64,000 bases of DNA from Dehalogenimonas sp. WBC-2 (GTDB taxonomy: Bacteria; Chloroflexota; Dehalococcoidia; Dehalococcoidales; Dehalococcoidaceae): assembly GCA_001005265.1 (NCBI GenBank), contig CP011392.1, forward strand, positions 1,047,902-1,111,901, in the 5' to 3' direction. Under the pieces are notes generated by a model. It was not told the origin of the DNA and searched no databases. It worked only from the letters and a program-made list of their open reading frames with translations. Below are positions 8,426 to 17,482 of the stretch, in pieces; the stretch's first letter is position 1; each line of letters begins with the position of its first letter. The translations under genes and the position numbers were made by a program.

Positions 8426-9245
8426 GACAGTCTCCGATCTGCGGTCTTTCCGCACGGGCCTGTCAGGTTCCGTTGGACTTGTGCCAACCATGGGTTTCCT
8501 ACACGAAGGGCACCTTTCACTTGTCTGTCAGTGTAAAACCAATTGCCACCATACGCTGGTCAGCATCTTCGTAAACCCCACTCAGTTCGGACCCAATGAA
8601 GATTTTAACACTTACCCTCGGGATATAGAACGCGACCTGACGCTACTCGAAGCAACCGGCGTCGATGCCGTCTTCTTGCCTTCTGTCGAGGAAATATATC
8701 CACCTGGTGCCGACACACTGGTCGTACCGGGCAAGGTAGCGGAAAGACTTGAAGGAGCGGTTCGTCCAGGTCATTTCAAAGGTGTTGCGACAGTGGTTCT
8801 CAAATTTTTCAATCTTGTACAACCGCATCGGGCCTATTTCGGTCAAAAGGACGCCCAGCAGGTGGCAGTTATTCAAAAGATGATAACCGACTTGAACCTC
8901 CCTGTGGATTTGATTGTAATGCCGACAGTTCGGGAAGCCGACGGCTTAGCCATGAGCAGCCGCAACAGTTATCTCAACACCACCGAACGGCAAGCCGCGG
9001 CCATTCTTTACCAGGCACTCACCAAAGCCGGTAATTTGATTTCGCTTGGCGAAAGAGACACGGAGATCATTAAGCGGAGCATGACCGAACTTATTAACAC
9101 CGAAGCTTTGGCTGCCATTGATTACATCAGCATCGCCGATGCCGCCAGCCTTGAGGAACTACCCTTCTTTAGAAAACCTGCTCTTATATTGCTTGCCGTC
9201 TGCATTGGCAAAACACGCCTGATAGACAATATCAAACTTTCTTAG
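8412..9245 (+). CDS. panC: Pantothenate synthetase
   Basis: ATP-dependent condensation of pantoate with beta-alanine. The 277 residues carry VPTMGFLHEGHLSL (HIGH-like motif), VNPTQFGPNEDF, RPGHFKGVATVV, YFGQKDAQQ and AMSSRNSYL (KMSKS-like). An upstream in-frame ATG at 8379 is ignored because it adds 11 residues inside panB that do not belong to the family; the ATG at 8412 opens on MKILRTVSD. Its last 14 bases overlap the end of the convergent MFS gene, so the two cannot both be transcribed fully without collision. Confidence 0.95.
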   Translation: MKILRTVSDLRSFRTGLSGSVGLVPTMGFLHEGHLSLVCQCKTNCHHTLVSIFVNPTQFGPNEDFNTYPRDIERDLTLLEATGVDAVFLPSVEEIYPPGADTLVVPGKVAERLEGAVRPGHFKGVATVVLKFFNLVQPHRAYFGQKDAQQVAVIQKMITDLNLPVDLIVMPTVREADGLAMSSRNSYLNTTERQAAAILYQALTKAGNLISLGERDTEIIKRSMTELINTEALAAIDYISIADAASLEELPFFRKPALILLAVCIGKTRLIDNIKLS

Positions 9246-10491
9246 CCGGTTTTACCAGCACCATCAACCCAATCATCGCCAAACCCGCCATTACCGCGCC
9301 GAAATAGAAGGGGCTGGCCGGACCAACTTCCTGCCACAAAAACCCGGCGATCAAACTGGCTGGCAGTAGTAGCAAGCCGGTAGTACCATAAAACAGGCCA
9401 AAAGCAGTACCCCGTTTTGATTCAGGTACCAGGTCAGACACGAAAGCCTTGGCTACCCCTTCGACTATGCCGTAATAAACGCCGAAAACTGCAAAAAGCA
9501 GCCACATATGCCAGTTTACCTCAGCCGCGGCGAAACCCACATAAGTCAATGCGTACAGGCTCCAGCCAATGATCATTAGACGGCGGCGTCCCAACCTGTC
9601 TGATAGAATCCCCGCAGGCGTTGCCGCCAACAAGTAGGTAAAATTAAACACCACCAGCATGAGCGTGGTATCCAACACAGAATTCCCCAGGTTCTGAGCC
9701 CGAAGGATTGCAAAATAATTAGTAGAGTTACCCAGAGTAAAAATACCCAGTACCAGCATAAACAACTTAAATTCCCGGCTCATACCCTTGGCAGCGGCCC
9801 GGAATGATGTTTTTTCGCCTGCGGGTAGAAACTCGCGCCCCGGCTCTTTAACCAATGTGACCAGAATGATCACTGCTATCACCGCGGGTATTATCCCGAT
9901 AAGTACCAGCATTTTAAAAGTATCTTGAGTCAGATCAATGCTGCCGCGTTGAGTAAAATAGATTACTGCGGCGGCCGCAAAAAGGCCCAGAAAAGCTCCA
10001 GCGCTATCCATGGCTTTATGTAAACCGAAACTCCTTCCTCTCTTTCCTGGTTCGGACGACATAGCTATCAGGGCGTCTCTGGGGGAAGTCCGTAACCCTT
10101 TTCCTAATCGATCGGTAAACCGGACACCCAACACCACCCCCCAACTGCTGGCCAGATACATGAAAGGCTTAGACAGAGTTGACAAACTGTATCCTGCCAC
10201 AGATAGTGCTTTGTAACGCCGGAGTTTATCGGCCAGGCGTCCGCTATAAATCTTTCCCAATGATTCAGTGCTGTCTGAAATACCACCCACCAGTCCTATC
10301 ACAGACGGCGGTACACCGAGTACATTAGCCATGAACAAAGGCACCAAAGTGAAAATCATTTCGCTGGAAATATCAGTGAAAAAACTTACTAATCCCAAAA
10401 AGAAAACATTTTGCCTGACACCAAGAAGGTTTTTTTCTGGTTTTAACCTATTTTGTTCTACAGGGGGGAGCGCATAACTCATGCGCAACAT
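9232..10491 (-). CDS. MFS transporter
   Basis: Polytopic inner-membrane transporter of 419 residues with about 12 hydrophobic segments. The inter-helix motif GKIYSGRLADKLRRYK near residue 75 and its repeat GILSDRLGRRRLMIIG near residue 310 mark the two halves of a major facilitator. DRLGKGLRTSPRDAL is characteristic of a subgroup often annotated as multidrug or UMF1-like permeases. The substrate is unknown. The ATG at 10491 has no strong Shine-Dalgarno sequence; an inner ATG three codons on is possible. It overlaps panC tail to tail. Confidence 0.88.
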   Translation of the reverse strand: MLRMSYALPPVEQNRLKPEKNLLGVRQNVFFLGLVSFFTDISSEMIFTLVPLFMANVLGVPPSVIGLVGGISDSTESLGKIYSGRLADKLRRYKALSVAGYSLSTLSKPFMYLASSWGVVLGVRFTDRLGKGLRTSPRDALIAMSSEPGKRGRSFGLHKAMDSAGAFLGLFAAAAVIYFTQRGSIDLTQDTFKMLVLIGIIPAVIAVIILVTLVKEPGREFLPAGEKTSFRAAAKGMSREFKLFMLVLGIFTLGNSTNYFAILRAQNLGNSVLDTTLMLVVFNFTYLLAATPAGILSDRLGRRRLMIIGWSLYALTYVGFAAAEVNWHMWLLFAVFGVYYGIVEGVAKAFVSDLVPESKRGTAFGLFYGTTGLLLLPASLIAGFLWQEVGPASPFYFGAVMAGLAMIGLMVLVKPAKKV

Positions 10492-10669
10492 ATTACCAAA
10501 TTACAGATAAGAGCTAAACACCGGAGGTTATTCCCCAAAACGTCGTTTTCCCATACCGGTTCTAAAGTGCCGAGACGTGGTTAATATCCTCCTGTCACGA
10601 TGTAATGATCGTTTCCCCATTCTGATTGGAGATTTACGGTTCAATACTATTACAGACGCTTACATACGA

Positions 10670-10698
10670 TTGAGCTTTTCTACGTTTCGTGTTAATAT
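10670..10698 (+). promoter_or_regulatory. ribF promoter
   Basis: TTGAGC (10670-10675), 17 bases, TAATAT (10693-10698). The predicted start near 10705 leaves a leader of about 55 nucleotides. The rest of 10492-10669 shows no gene or clear element. Confidence 0.5.
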
Positions 10699-10722
10699 AA
10701 ACCAACATTTTCCAAGCGTTTT

Positions 10723-10744
10723 AGAGGGGATCGACGTCCCCTCT
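10723..10744 (+). other. Leader hairpin upstream of ribF
   Basis: AGAGGGGA and TCCCCTCT form an 8-bp stem around TCGACG, followed by TTGGTTT. It lies inside the predicted leader 15 bases before the ATG and could act as a weak attenuator or block ribosome access. It does not resemble the FMN riboswitch, which is far longer. Confidence 0.4.
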
Positions 10745-10759
10745 TTGGTTTATTGAAAC

Positions 10760-11701
10760 ATGACACAAATAGAAGCCGAACTCAAGACAGTCAACCCCGA
10801 CCGGCCGATGATTCTTACCATTGGCGTCTTTGACGGTGTCCACCTCGGCCATCAAGCCCTTATCTCCGAAACCATGAAACAAGCCGCCACAACCGGTTAT
10901 TTAAGCGGCGTTGTTACTTTTGCCGGACATCCCCGGCTGGTACTTGGTAAACACAAGGAACTGCCTCATCTGACTTCCCTGAAACAGCGGCTAGAATTGC
11001 TGAAGGATACCGGTATTGACAATGTCGTAAAAATGACCTTCTCGGAAGAACTCGCGGCGTTACCCGCCACTGATTTTATAGGATTACTGAAGAACCATCT
11101 AAAGATGAAAGGCCTTGTTGTTGGCCCGGACTTTGCTCTCGGCAAGGGACGTGAAGGCGACATCGCTGCTTTGAGATCCATGAGCGAATCTCTTGATTTT
11201 ACCCTGACCGTGGTGCCACCAAAGTTGAAAAACGGACACAAGGTCAGTTCAACATTGATCCGTAAAGCCATGGCCGAAAGCAACATGCCATTGGTTCATG
11301 ATCTCCTTGGTCGCTGTTTCATTCTGGAAGGTCAGGTGGTCAAAGGTGAAGGCCGCGGCACCACTTTGGAAGTCCCCACCGCCAACCTTGAACTCGCCCC
11401 AGATCAGGCTCTTCCTGCCGACGGCGTTTATGCCACTTTCGCCTCCGTGAAAGGTCGGCCTGTCCCTGCCATCACCAACATAGGTACCCGTCCTACCTTC
11501 GGCACCGGGCGCCGTACCGTGGAGACCCATCTGTTGGATTTCTCCGGCCAGCTTTACGGAGATATGCTTGAAATTGCTATAATAGAGCAGATTCGTCCGG
11601 AGGAGAAATTCTCGTCGGCGGAAGCTTTGAAAACCCAAATAAAATCAGACATATTGAAAGCCCGGCAGATTTTAAGTAAAACGGATTGCCCTGATGCTTG
11701 A
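10760..11701 (+). CDS. ribF: Bifunctional riboflavin kinase / FAD synthetase
   Basis: Phosphorylates riboflavin to FMN and adenylylates FMN to FAD. The 313 residues start with the nucleotidyltransferase domain (GVFDGVHLGHQAL near residue 23, then VVGPDFALGKGREG) and end with the flavokinase domain (GEGRGTTLEVPTANLEL, TNIGTRPTF, VETHLLDFSGQLYG). The 3' end overlaps tyrS by 8 bases. No other riboflavin genes are in the window. Confidence 0.95.
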   Translation: MTQIEAELKTVNPDRPMILTIGVFDGVHLGHQALISETMKQAATTGYLSGVVTFAGHPRLVLGKHKELPHLTSLKQRLELLKDTGIDNVVKMTFSEELAALPATDFIGLLKNHLKMKGLVVGPDFALGKGREGDIAALRSMSESLDFTLTVVPPKLKNGHKVSSTLIRKAMAESNMPLVHDLLGRCFILEGQVVKGEGRGTTLEVPTANLELAPDQALPADGVYATFASVKGRPVPAITNIGTRPTFGTGRRTVETHLLDFSGQLYGDMLEIAIIEQIRPEEKFSSAEALKTQIKSDILKARQILSKTDCPDA

Positions 11702-12917
11702 ACTTGATTTCATTTTAAAACGCGCCGTAAACGAGATAATCTCGGAGGAAGAGTTACGCAAACTCCTGGCTTCCGGCAAGAAGTTGCGGCTTAAAGAAGG
11801 CTTCGACCCCAGTTCCAGGGACATCCATCTGGGACACATGGTCGGCCTCCGCAAATTGCGTCAGTTGCAGGAATTGGGGCATCAGGTCGTCCTGATCGTC
11901 GGCGATTGGACGGCCCAGATCGGTGACCCCACCGGCGCATCAGTCACCCGCCCGTCCCTCACCGCCGAACAGGTGCAGTCCAATGCCGAGACTTACATGC
12001 AGCAGTTCTTCAAGATCGTCGATAAATCGAAGACCGAGGTCCGGTGGCAGAGCGAGTGGTTCGGCAATTTCTCTCTGGCCGACGTCATCAAGCTCACCAG
12101 CCGCTTCACCATCGCCCAGATGCTGGCACGGGATGATTTTAAAAAGAGGTTCGATTCCAATCGGCCGATCACTATTACCGAATTTCTTTATCCGTTGCTC
12201 CAGGCTTATGATTCGACAGCTATTAATGCCGATGTCGAATTCGGCGGCAACGACCAGAAATTCAACCTGCTAGTAGGCCGTGAACTTCAGGCGATGATTG
12301 GACAGCCGTCTCAGCAGGTCTTCCTGACGCCCATCCTTACCGGCACCGACGGCGTCAAGAAGATGTCCAAGAGCCTCAACAACTACATCGGCGTGGCCGA
12401 GCCGCCGGAGACCATCTTCGGCAAGGTCATGTCCATCGGCGATGACCTCATCGTCCAGTATTTTGAACTTCTGACCGACGTCACTGAAGAGGAGCTGCGC
12501 CATTTCGAGCGGGACATAACCGGCGGTCACGTCAACCCGATGCTCCTCAAGAAGCGGCTAGCCCGCGAGATCCTGTCACAACTTTATTCCGAATCTGAAA
12601 CCGCTGAGGCTGAAGCTCATTTCGAACGAGTCCATCAGCGGCGTGAACTGCCTGGGGAGATCGCCGAATGCCGCGTTTCTTTTGCCTCACTGCGTAGCGG
12701 TGACTGCAACGATGTCGACCTACCCTGTCTCCTTGTGGCCACTGGCCTGGCTGCCAGCAAGGGTGAGGCAAAACGCCTGATTGCCCAGGGCGGTGTTTCC
12801 ATCGGTGGCGAGAAGGTCGGTTCCGAAAAAGCCGCCGTTTCCAGTGGTTGCGTCATCAAGGCCGGCAAACGCCGTTTTGCCCGCGTCCTTGATTCAGATA
12901 TACTTAGTGCTTCTTAA
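11694..12917 (+). CDS. tyrS: Tyrosine--tRNA ligase
   Basis: Class I aminoacyl-tRNA synthetase of 407 residues. The HIGH motif appears as IHLGHMVGL near residue 45, and KKMSKSLNN is the second nucleotide-binding motif near residue 223. FLYPLLQAYDS and GGNDQKFNLLVGREL line the tyrosine pocket. A C-terminal S4 RNA-binding domain (last 70 residues, SKGEAKRLIAQGGVSI) is present. This layout matches the TyrRS subgroup close to the TyrZ type. It starts inside the end of ribF. Confidence 0.95.
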   Translation: MLELDFILKRAVNEIISEEELRKLLASGKKLRLKEGFDPSSRDIHLGHMVGLRKLRQLQELGHQVVLIVGDWTAQIGDPTGASVTRPSLTAEQVQSNAETYMQQFFKIVDKSKTEVRWQSEWFGNFSLADVIKLTSRFTIAQMLARDDFKKRFDSNRPITITEFLYPLLQAYDSTAINADVEFGGNDQKFNLLVGRELQAMIGQPSQQVFLTPILTGTDGVKKMSKSLNNYIGVAEPPETIFGKVMSIGDDLIVQYFELLTDVTEEELRHFERDITGGHVNPMLLKKRLAREILSQLYSESETAEAEAHFERVHQRRELPGEIAECRVSFASLRSGDCNDVDLPCLLVATGLAASKGEAKRLIAQGGVSIGGEKVGSEKAAVSSGCVIKAGKRRFARVLDSDILSAS

Positions 12918-12944
12918 TTAAGCGATACAAAAGGAGAGCTAGCT

Positions 12945-14033
12945 GTGCAGAATTTACGTATTCCCGGTCCCACCCCCTGCCCCCCGGAAGTCCTGGCCGC
13001 CATGGGTCATCAGATGATCAACCACCGTGGTGTTGAATTTTCTGAGATGGTCAAAGAAGTCACAACCAACATGAAGCAGGTATTCCAGACAAAGAATGAT
13101 CTGCTGCTGCTTACCGGTTCCGGTACAGGCGGACTGGAAGCTGCCGTTGTCAACATGCTCTCCCCCGGTGACTCTGTTCTTTCCGTTTCCATCGGTGTCT
13201 TCGGTGAACGTTTTGCCAAGATTGCCCAAACCTTCGGCGCCACTGTTGTACCGCTGAATTTTGCCCACGGCCAGGCTGCCGATGTTGATGCGGTTAAAAA
13301 GGCTCTCGCTGACAACCCGCAGGTCAAGGCCGTGCTGGTTACCCATAACGAGACCTCCACCGGTATCACCAATGACCTTAAGGCCATCTCCACCGTCGTC
13401 AAGGACACCGGTAAACTGTTGATGGTTGACTGTATCAGTTCCCTCGGTTCGGTAAATGTCCCAGTCGACCAGTGGGGCATTGATGTCGCCATCTCGGGTT
13501 CGCAGAAAGGCTGGATGGTTCCCCCGGGCATGTCCATGATCTCAGTGTCGGAAGCCGGTTGGCAGGCATACGCCCAAGCTAAAATGCCGCGCTTTTATTG
13601 GGATCTCGGCAAGGCCAAGGCCGGTCTTGAAAAAGGCCAGACACCATGGACGCCCAACGTGTCTGTCGTCATCGCATTCCAGGTCGCTCTGAAAATGATG
13701 CTGTCGGAAGGTATTCAGAATATCTTTGCCCGCCACGAGCGGCTCGGTAAATTCACCCGCGACGGCATGAAAGCCCTCGGCTTGACTCTGCTGGCCGACG
13801 AGCGCTATGCATCTAACACTGTCACTTCTGTATTGGCCGACCGCGGCCTGGATGCCAAGAAGCTCAACAAGATCATGCGTGATGAGTTCGATATCGTGCT
13901 AGCTGGCGGCCAAGGACCGCTGGAAGGTAAGATATTCCGCATCGGGCACCTCGGCATGGTCAAGGAAGCCGACCTTCAGGCTGTGTTCGATGCACTCAAA
14001 GTAGCCCTGCCCAAGGCAGGTTTTATCCGATAA
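12945..14033 (+). CDS. Class V aminotransferase (serine/alanine-glyoxylate type)
   Basis: PLP-dependent aminotransferase of 362 residues. It has the family N terminus RIPGPTPCPPEV, the cofactor region TGSGTGGLEA, the PLP-contacting Asp in LMVDCISSLG and the Schiff-base Lys in SGSQKGWMVPPG. RIGHLGMV near the C terminus binds the substrate carboxylate. The start is GTG, 9 bases behind AAAGGAG. It sits directly upstream of serA, which suggests that it works in serine synthesis or interconversion, perhaps replacing SerC; that role is inferred from context. Confidence 0.88.
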   Translation: MQNLRIPGPTPCPPEVLAAMGHQMINHRGVEFSEMVKEVTTNMKQVFQTKNDLLLLTGSGTGGLEAAVVNMLSPGDSVLSVSIGVFGERFAKIAQTFGATVVPLNFAHGQAADVDAVKKALADNPQVKAVLVTHNETSTGITNDLKAISTVVKDTGKLLMVDCISSLGSVNVPVDQWGIDVAISGSQKGWMVPPGMSMISVSEAGWQAYAQAKMPRFYWDLGKAKAGLEKGQTPWTPNVSVVIAFQVALKMMLSEGIQNIFARHERLGKFTRDGMKALGLTLLADERYASNTVTSVLADRGLDAKKLNKIMRDEFDIVLAGGQGPLEGKIFRIGHLGMVKEADLQAVFDALKVALPKAGFIR

Positions 14034-14062
14034 CCTAAAGCGTGTTGTAAACAGGAGAATTT

Positions 14063-15646
14063 GTGTTGATGAAAAAAGTGCTTGTCGCCGATGCTTTGTC
14101 GCCCGCCGGTGTTGAACGCCTCAAGGTCGTCGCCGAGGTTAATATCAAGACCGGGCTCAAACCGGATGAACTGATCGCTATCGTCGGCGAGTATGATGCC
14201 CTGCTGGTCCGTTCTCAGACCCAGGTCACCGCCGCGGTCATCGAGGCGGGTAAGAACCTGCAGATAATAGGCCGGGCGGGCGTCGGCGTAGATAATATTG
14301 ATATCAATGCCGCCACCGAGCGCGGCATCATCGTGGTCAACGCTCCCACTGGCAACACCATCTCTGCCGCGGAACACACCATGGCTCTGATGCTGTCACT
14401 GGCTCGCCACATCCCCCGGGCAAACTCCTCTCTCAAGAACTGCCAGTGGAAACGTTCCGATTTCATGGGCATCGAACTCAAGGGTAAGACACTCGGTATC
14501 GTCGGTCTGGGCAATATCGGCTCAGAAGTTTCTAAACGTGCCCGCGGCTTTGAGATGCAGGTCATAGGTTACGACCCCTACGTCACCGAAGAACGCGCTA
14601 AGAATATGCAGGTCGAACTGGCGTCGCTTGAGCAGATCTACAAGCAGGCCGATTTCATCACCCTTCACGTTCCGCTGACTGCCCAGACCAAGAATATGAT
14701 TGGCGCTAAAGAGCTTGCCACCATGAAGCCGACCACCCGCATCATCAACGCCGCCCGCGGCGGCCTCATCGATGAAGAAGCTTTAGTCGCCGCCATCAAC
14801 TCCAAAAAGCTGGCCGGTGCCGCCATCGACGTTTTCGTAAAGGAACCCTGCACCGAGAGCATTCTCTTCGGTGTTGATAATATCATCGTCACCCCCCACC
14901 TCGGCGCCTCCACCGCCGAGGCACAGGACATGGCTACGTCGGATGTCGTCGATCAGGTCATCGATGTATTTGAAGGTCGGCCTGCCCGTTACGCCGTCAA
15001 CGCACCTTACATTCCGGTGGAAAGCCTGCCGGTGATCGCGCCTTATGTAAAGGTAGCACGGACCGCCGGACGCCTCTTACAACAGATGGCTGAAGGTCAG
15101 TTCAAGAGTCTGAATATCAAGTACGGAGGCGATATCGCCTCCTATGAAACCAGGGCGCTCAAGGCGACCGTCCTCGGCAGTATCCTCGAGCAGATAAGTG
15201 AAGAGCGGGTGAACGTCGTCAACGCCGACATCGTCGCCTGCAAACGCGGTATCTCCATTTCGGAACAGAAAGAGCCCGACTGTGAGAATTACCAGAGCCT
15301 CATCACCATCGAAGCGGTGACCACCGCCGGTCCGCTGGCCGTGGCCGCCACTTTCCTCCGCGGCGAGGTTCACGTCGTCAAGGTTAATGATTACTGGATC
15401 GATATCGTGCCCACCGGCGGATATTTCCTTTTCGCCGACCACCGCGATCGCCCCGGCCTTGTTGGCGCCGTGGGCAACATCACCGGCAAACTGGATGTCA
15501 ACGTCAGCTACATGCACCTGTCGCGCCTGAAACCACGCGGCCAGGCCCTTATGGTACTAGCTCTTGATGAGGCCCTTACTCCCGAAGGTCTCAACCAAGT
15601 AACCGCGCTAGACGGGGTCCAGTCCGCCCGCCTTGTAAAAATATAG
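14063..15646 (+). CDS. serA: D-3-phosphoglycerate dehydrogenase
   Basis: First committed enzyme of serine synthesis. The 527 residues match the long form: substrate and NAD domains (GRAGVGVDNID, LGIVGLGNIGSEV, catalytic region INAARGGLIDEEAL and HLGASTAEAQ with the catalytic His), an intervening domain, then a C-terminal ACT domain (FADHRDRPGLVGAVGNIT) for serine feedback control. GTG at 14063, 5 bases after AGGAG, or ATG at 14069 could be the start. It lies 29 bases after the aminotransferase gene. Confidence 0.95.
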   Translation: MLMKKVLVADALSPAGVERLKVVAEVNIKTGLKPDELIAIVGEYDALLVRSQTQVTAAVIEAGKNLQIIGRAGVGVDNIDINAATERGIIVVNAPTGNTISAAEHTMALMLSLARHIPRANSSLKNCQWKRSDFMGIELKGKTLGIVGLGNIGSEVSKRARGFEMQVIGYDPYVTEERAKNMQVELASLEQIYKQADFITLHVPLTAQTKNMIGAKELATMKPTTRIINAARGGLIDEEALVAAINSKKLAGAAIDVFVKEPCTESILFGVDNIIVTPHLGASTAEAQDMATSDVVDQVIDVFEGRPARYAVNAPYIPVESLPVIAPYVKVARTAGRLLQQMAEGQFKSLNIKYGGDIASYETRALKATVLGSILEQISEERVNVVNADIVACKRGISISEQKEPDCENYQSLITIEAVTTAGPLAVAATFLRGEVHVVKVNDYWIDIVPTGGYFLFADHRDRPGLVGAVGNITGKLDVNVSYMHLSRLKPRGQALMVLALDEALTPEGLNQVTALDGVQSARLVKI

Positions 15647-15661
15647 GCTGAGGGTTTAGGT

Positions 15662-16165
15662 ATGTCCGCCCAATCCCAGACGGCAATACAAAAGTTATCG
15701 GATACCGACCGGCAGATGATTCTTCGTATTGTCAACGCTGCGGCAGAGAGATATGGCGGCGTCATACCGGAAGACTGTTACCATGAGCCATATATGACCG
15801 AAACTGAACTTCGGCGTGAAATGCAAAAGATGACCTTTTATGGTACCGTACAAGATGGAATAATCACTGGCGTCATCGGCTATCAGCCTGTAGACGATGT
15901 TACCCTGATCCGGCACGCCTACGTACTGCCGAACAACCAGCGTAAGGGTATCGGGACTCTTCTCTTCGAGCATCTAAGAAATATGACCAGTACCCGCCGC
16001 CTGTTGGTTGGCACGTGGGCTAACGCCTTTTGGGCTGTTGGTTTCTATCTCAAGCAGGGTTTCGAACTGTTGCCGGATAAGGACGCCCTTTTGTCTCGTT
16101 ATTGGAACATTTCCCCGAGACAGACCGAAACATCGGTCGTGCTAGGTATGGAATTGGAACGATGA
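15662..16165 (+). CDS. GNAT family N-acetyltransferase
   Basis: A 167-residue protein with the GNAT acetyl-CoA loop at VLPNNQRKGIGTLLFEHL (about residues 83-100; core Q/RxxGxG/A) and a C-terminal GFYLKQGFELLP segment typical of motif B. The acceptor is unknown. It starts 15 bases after serA and shares an ATGA overlap with pdxT, so it is probably part of that operon. Confidence 0.82.
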   Translation: MSAQSQTAIQKLSDTDRQMILRIVNAAAERYGGVIPEDCYHEPYMTETELRREMQKMTFYGTVQDGIITGVIGYQPVDDVTLIRHAYVLPNNQRKGIGTLLFEHLRNMTSTRRLLVGTWANAFWAVGFYLKQGFELLPDKDALLSRYWNISPRQTETSVVLGMELER

Positions 16166-16773
16166 CCTTGAAGATCGGTGTTTTGGCCCTTCAAGGCGCC
16201 TTCGCGGAGCATCTCATCGTCCTCGGCCGCTTGGGGGTTGAGGCCGTTGCCGTACGCCGTCCAGAGCAATTGAACGATCTGAGCGGTCTCATCATTCCCG
16301 GTGGCGAGAGCACTACCATGCTGAAGTTATGCGGTATTTTCAACTTCAGCGATAAGCTCAGGGAAATGTCGTCGAAAGGTTTTCCCGTCTGGGGTACCTG
16401 TGCCGGCGCTATCCTTCTCGCCGGAGAGGTCGGCAATACCAACCCCAACATGCCTGCCGGGCTCGGTCTGATGAAGATAACCGTGCGCCGTAATGCATTC
16501 GGCCGCCAGGTAGATTCCTTTGAGGATAAACTGAGAATACCGGCTCTAGGTGATCAACCATTTCCCGCTGTCTTTATTCGAGCCCCGCTGATAGAGAGCG
16601 CCGAACCTCCTGCCGAAGTGCTGGCGCGCCTGGGCAATGGCACTATCGTGGCGGTACTGCAGAATAATCTGCTTGCCACTAGTTTCCATCCTGAACTCTG
16701 CTCCGATGACCGCTTCCACTGCTATTTTCTTAAGATGGCAGAGGTATATCAGGCAGAACGCACCGCTAATTAA
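16162..16773 (+). CDS. pdxT: Pyridoxal 5'-phosphate synthase glutaminase subunit
   Basis: Class I glutaminase that feeds ammonia to PdxS. The 203 residues show GVLALQGAFAEH, the oxyanion motif PGGESTTM, the nucleophile Cys in VWGTCAGAILLA and the catalytic His in TSFHPEL. The ATG at 16162 overlaps the GNAT stop; an in-frame upstream ATG at 16102 would add 20 residues inside the GNAT gene and is rejected. The synthase partner pdxS is not adjacent, which is less common than the usual pdxST pair. Confidence 0.93.
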   Translation: MTLKIGVLALQGAFAEHLIVLGRLGVEAVAVRRPEQLNDLSGLIIPGGESTTMLKLCGIFNFSDKLREMSSKGFPVWGTCAGAILLAGEVGNTNPNMPAGLGLMKITVRRNAFGRQVDSFEDKLRIPALGDQPFPAVFIRAPLIESAEPPAEVLARLGNGTIVAVLQNNLLATSFHPELCSDDRFHCYFLKMAEVYQAERTAN

Positions 16774-16803
16774 ATGCCTGACTGTTTCATGCCCTACCGT
16801 TTC

Positions 16804-17014
16804 CCCAAATATAACCCTCATAAATTCAAAAACCTCATTGACACCCCACTGCTCATATGTTATCATCTGTTCTCTGTTATTATGGTTGTTATAAAGGGTA
16901 TTTGTAATCATTTGTTTATTAGGTTGATTGTGGCAAACAACCGGTTGTTTTAGTCAGTTCTAATCGTAAAAATGAGGTTGTTTTAGTGTTTTTCACTTTT
17001 AAGGAAACAACCTC
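16804..17014 (+). repeat. Dispersed 210-bp promoter-bearing repeat, copy 1
   Basis: About 80 percent identical by eye to the inverted copy at 28082-28292, with one identical stretch of 38 bases ending in the palindrome region. Ordered parts: an AT-rich upstream block; -35 TTGACA (16838-16843), 17 bases, -10 TATCAT (16861-16866); a perfect palindrome AAACAACCGGTTGTTT (16935-16950); and a hairpin GAGGTTGTTT/AAACAACCTC (16974-16983 with 17005-17014) enclosing a small AGTG/CACT stem. GGTTGTTTTAGT occurs twice, 33 bases apart. No convincing ORF is conserved, so it may specify a small RNA or be a mobile promoter. Confidence 0.8.
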
Positions 17015-17154
17015 GCCAATACTTTGGGCACTGGAGACTGGCATGGGCGGTAAGCGAATAGCATTTTTGAATAATCGTTGGATCACGGGTCAACGGACAG
17101 AACACAGTACGATACGAATATAGACCGAAGGTGTTAAGGGATGCTTGTATTCTC

Positions 17155-17183
17155 TTGACAACGCGCCCGCAATGGACGATGAT
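17155..17183 (+). promoter_or_regulatory. Promoter of the DUF5679 gene
   Basis: TTGACA (17155-17160), 17 bases, GATGAT (17178-17183), followed by AAAGGAG (17202-17208). The gene therefore does not depend on the promoter in the upstream repeat. Confidence 0.5.
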
Positions 17184-17216
17184 ATGAAGCTGGAATGCAC
17201 CAAAGGAGTCAATTGA

Positions 17217-17351
17217 ATGGAAGCTTATTGCGTCAAGTGCCGTGCCAAACGTGAGATTAAAGACGCTAAAAAAGTCGCCCTCAAAAATGGCAAGCCTGCC
17301 ACTCAGGGAGTATGCCCGGTTTGTGGTACCAAGGTCTTCCGCATCGGTTAA
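17217..17351 (+). CDS. Small zinc-ribbon protein (DUF5679 type)
   Basis: A 44-residue protein with CVKC near the N terminus and CPVC near residue 33, forming one zinc ribbon, a lysine-rich middle and the C-terminal TKVFRIG. This pattern matches the DUF5679 family of short ribbon proteins, whose function is not known to me. It has its own promoter and an AAAGGAG 8 bases before the ATG, which supports real translation despite the small size. Confidence 0.8.
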   Translation: MEAYCVKCRAKREIKDAKKVALKNGKPATQGVCPVCGTKVFRIG

Positions 17352-17482
17352 TGGCACAGGGTGGTTTTGTTTCCACGAGGATGTCCATTAGCATAGCTTG
17401 TTTGATTTGAGCCGCGTCATGATGAATTATAAGTTTTTGTATTCTGTTTACTGGCTATTATTTGAAAGGAGTTCTAAATATC

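Noticed and set aside
10723..10744. FMN riboswitch or strong terminator before ribF
   Set aside because: Far too short for an FMN riboswitch, and the following sequence lacks a T run.
16546..16911. Minus-strand ORF of 121 codons overlapping pdxT and repeat copy 1
   Set aside because: Its 5' part comes from the dispersed repeat and its 3' part is the antisense of pdxT. The reading frame is not kept beyond a few codons in copy 2, and there is no ribosome binding site.
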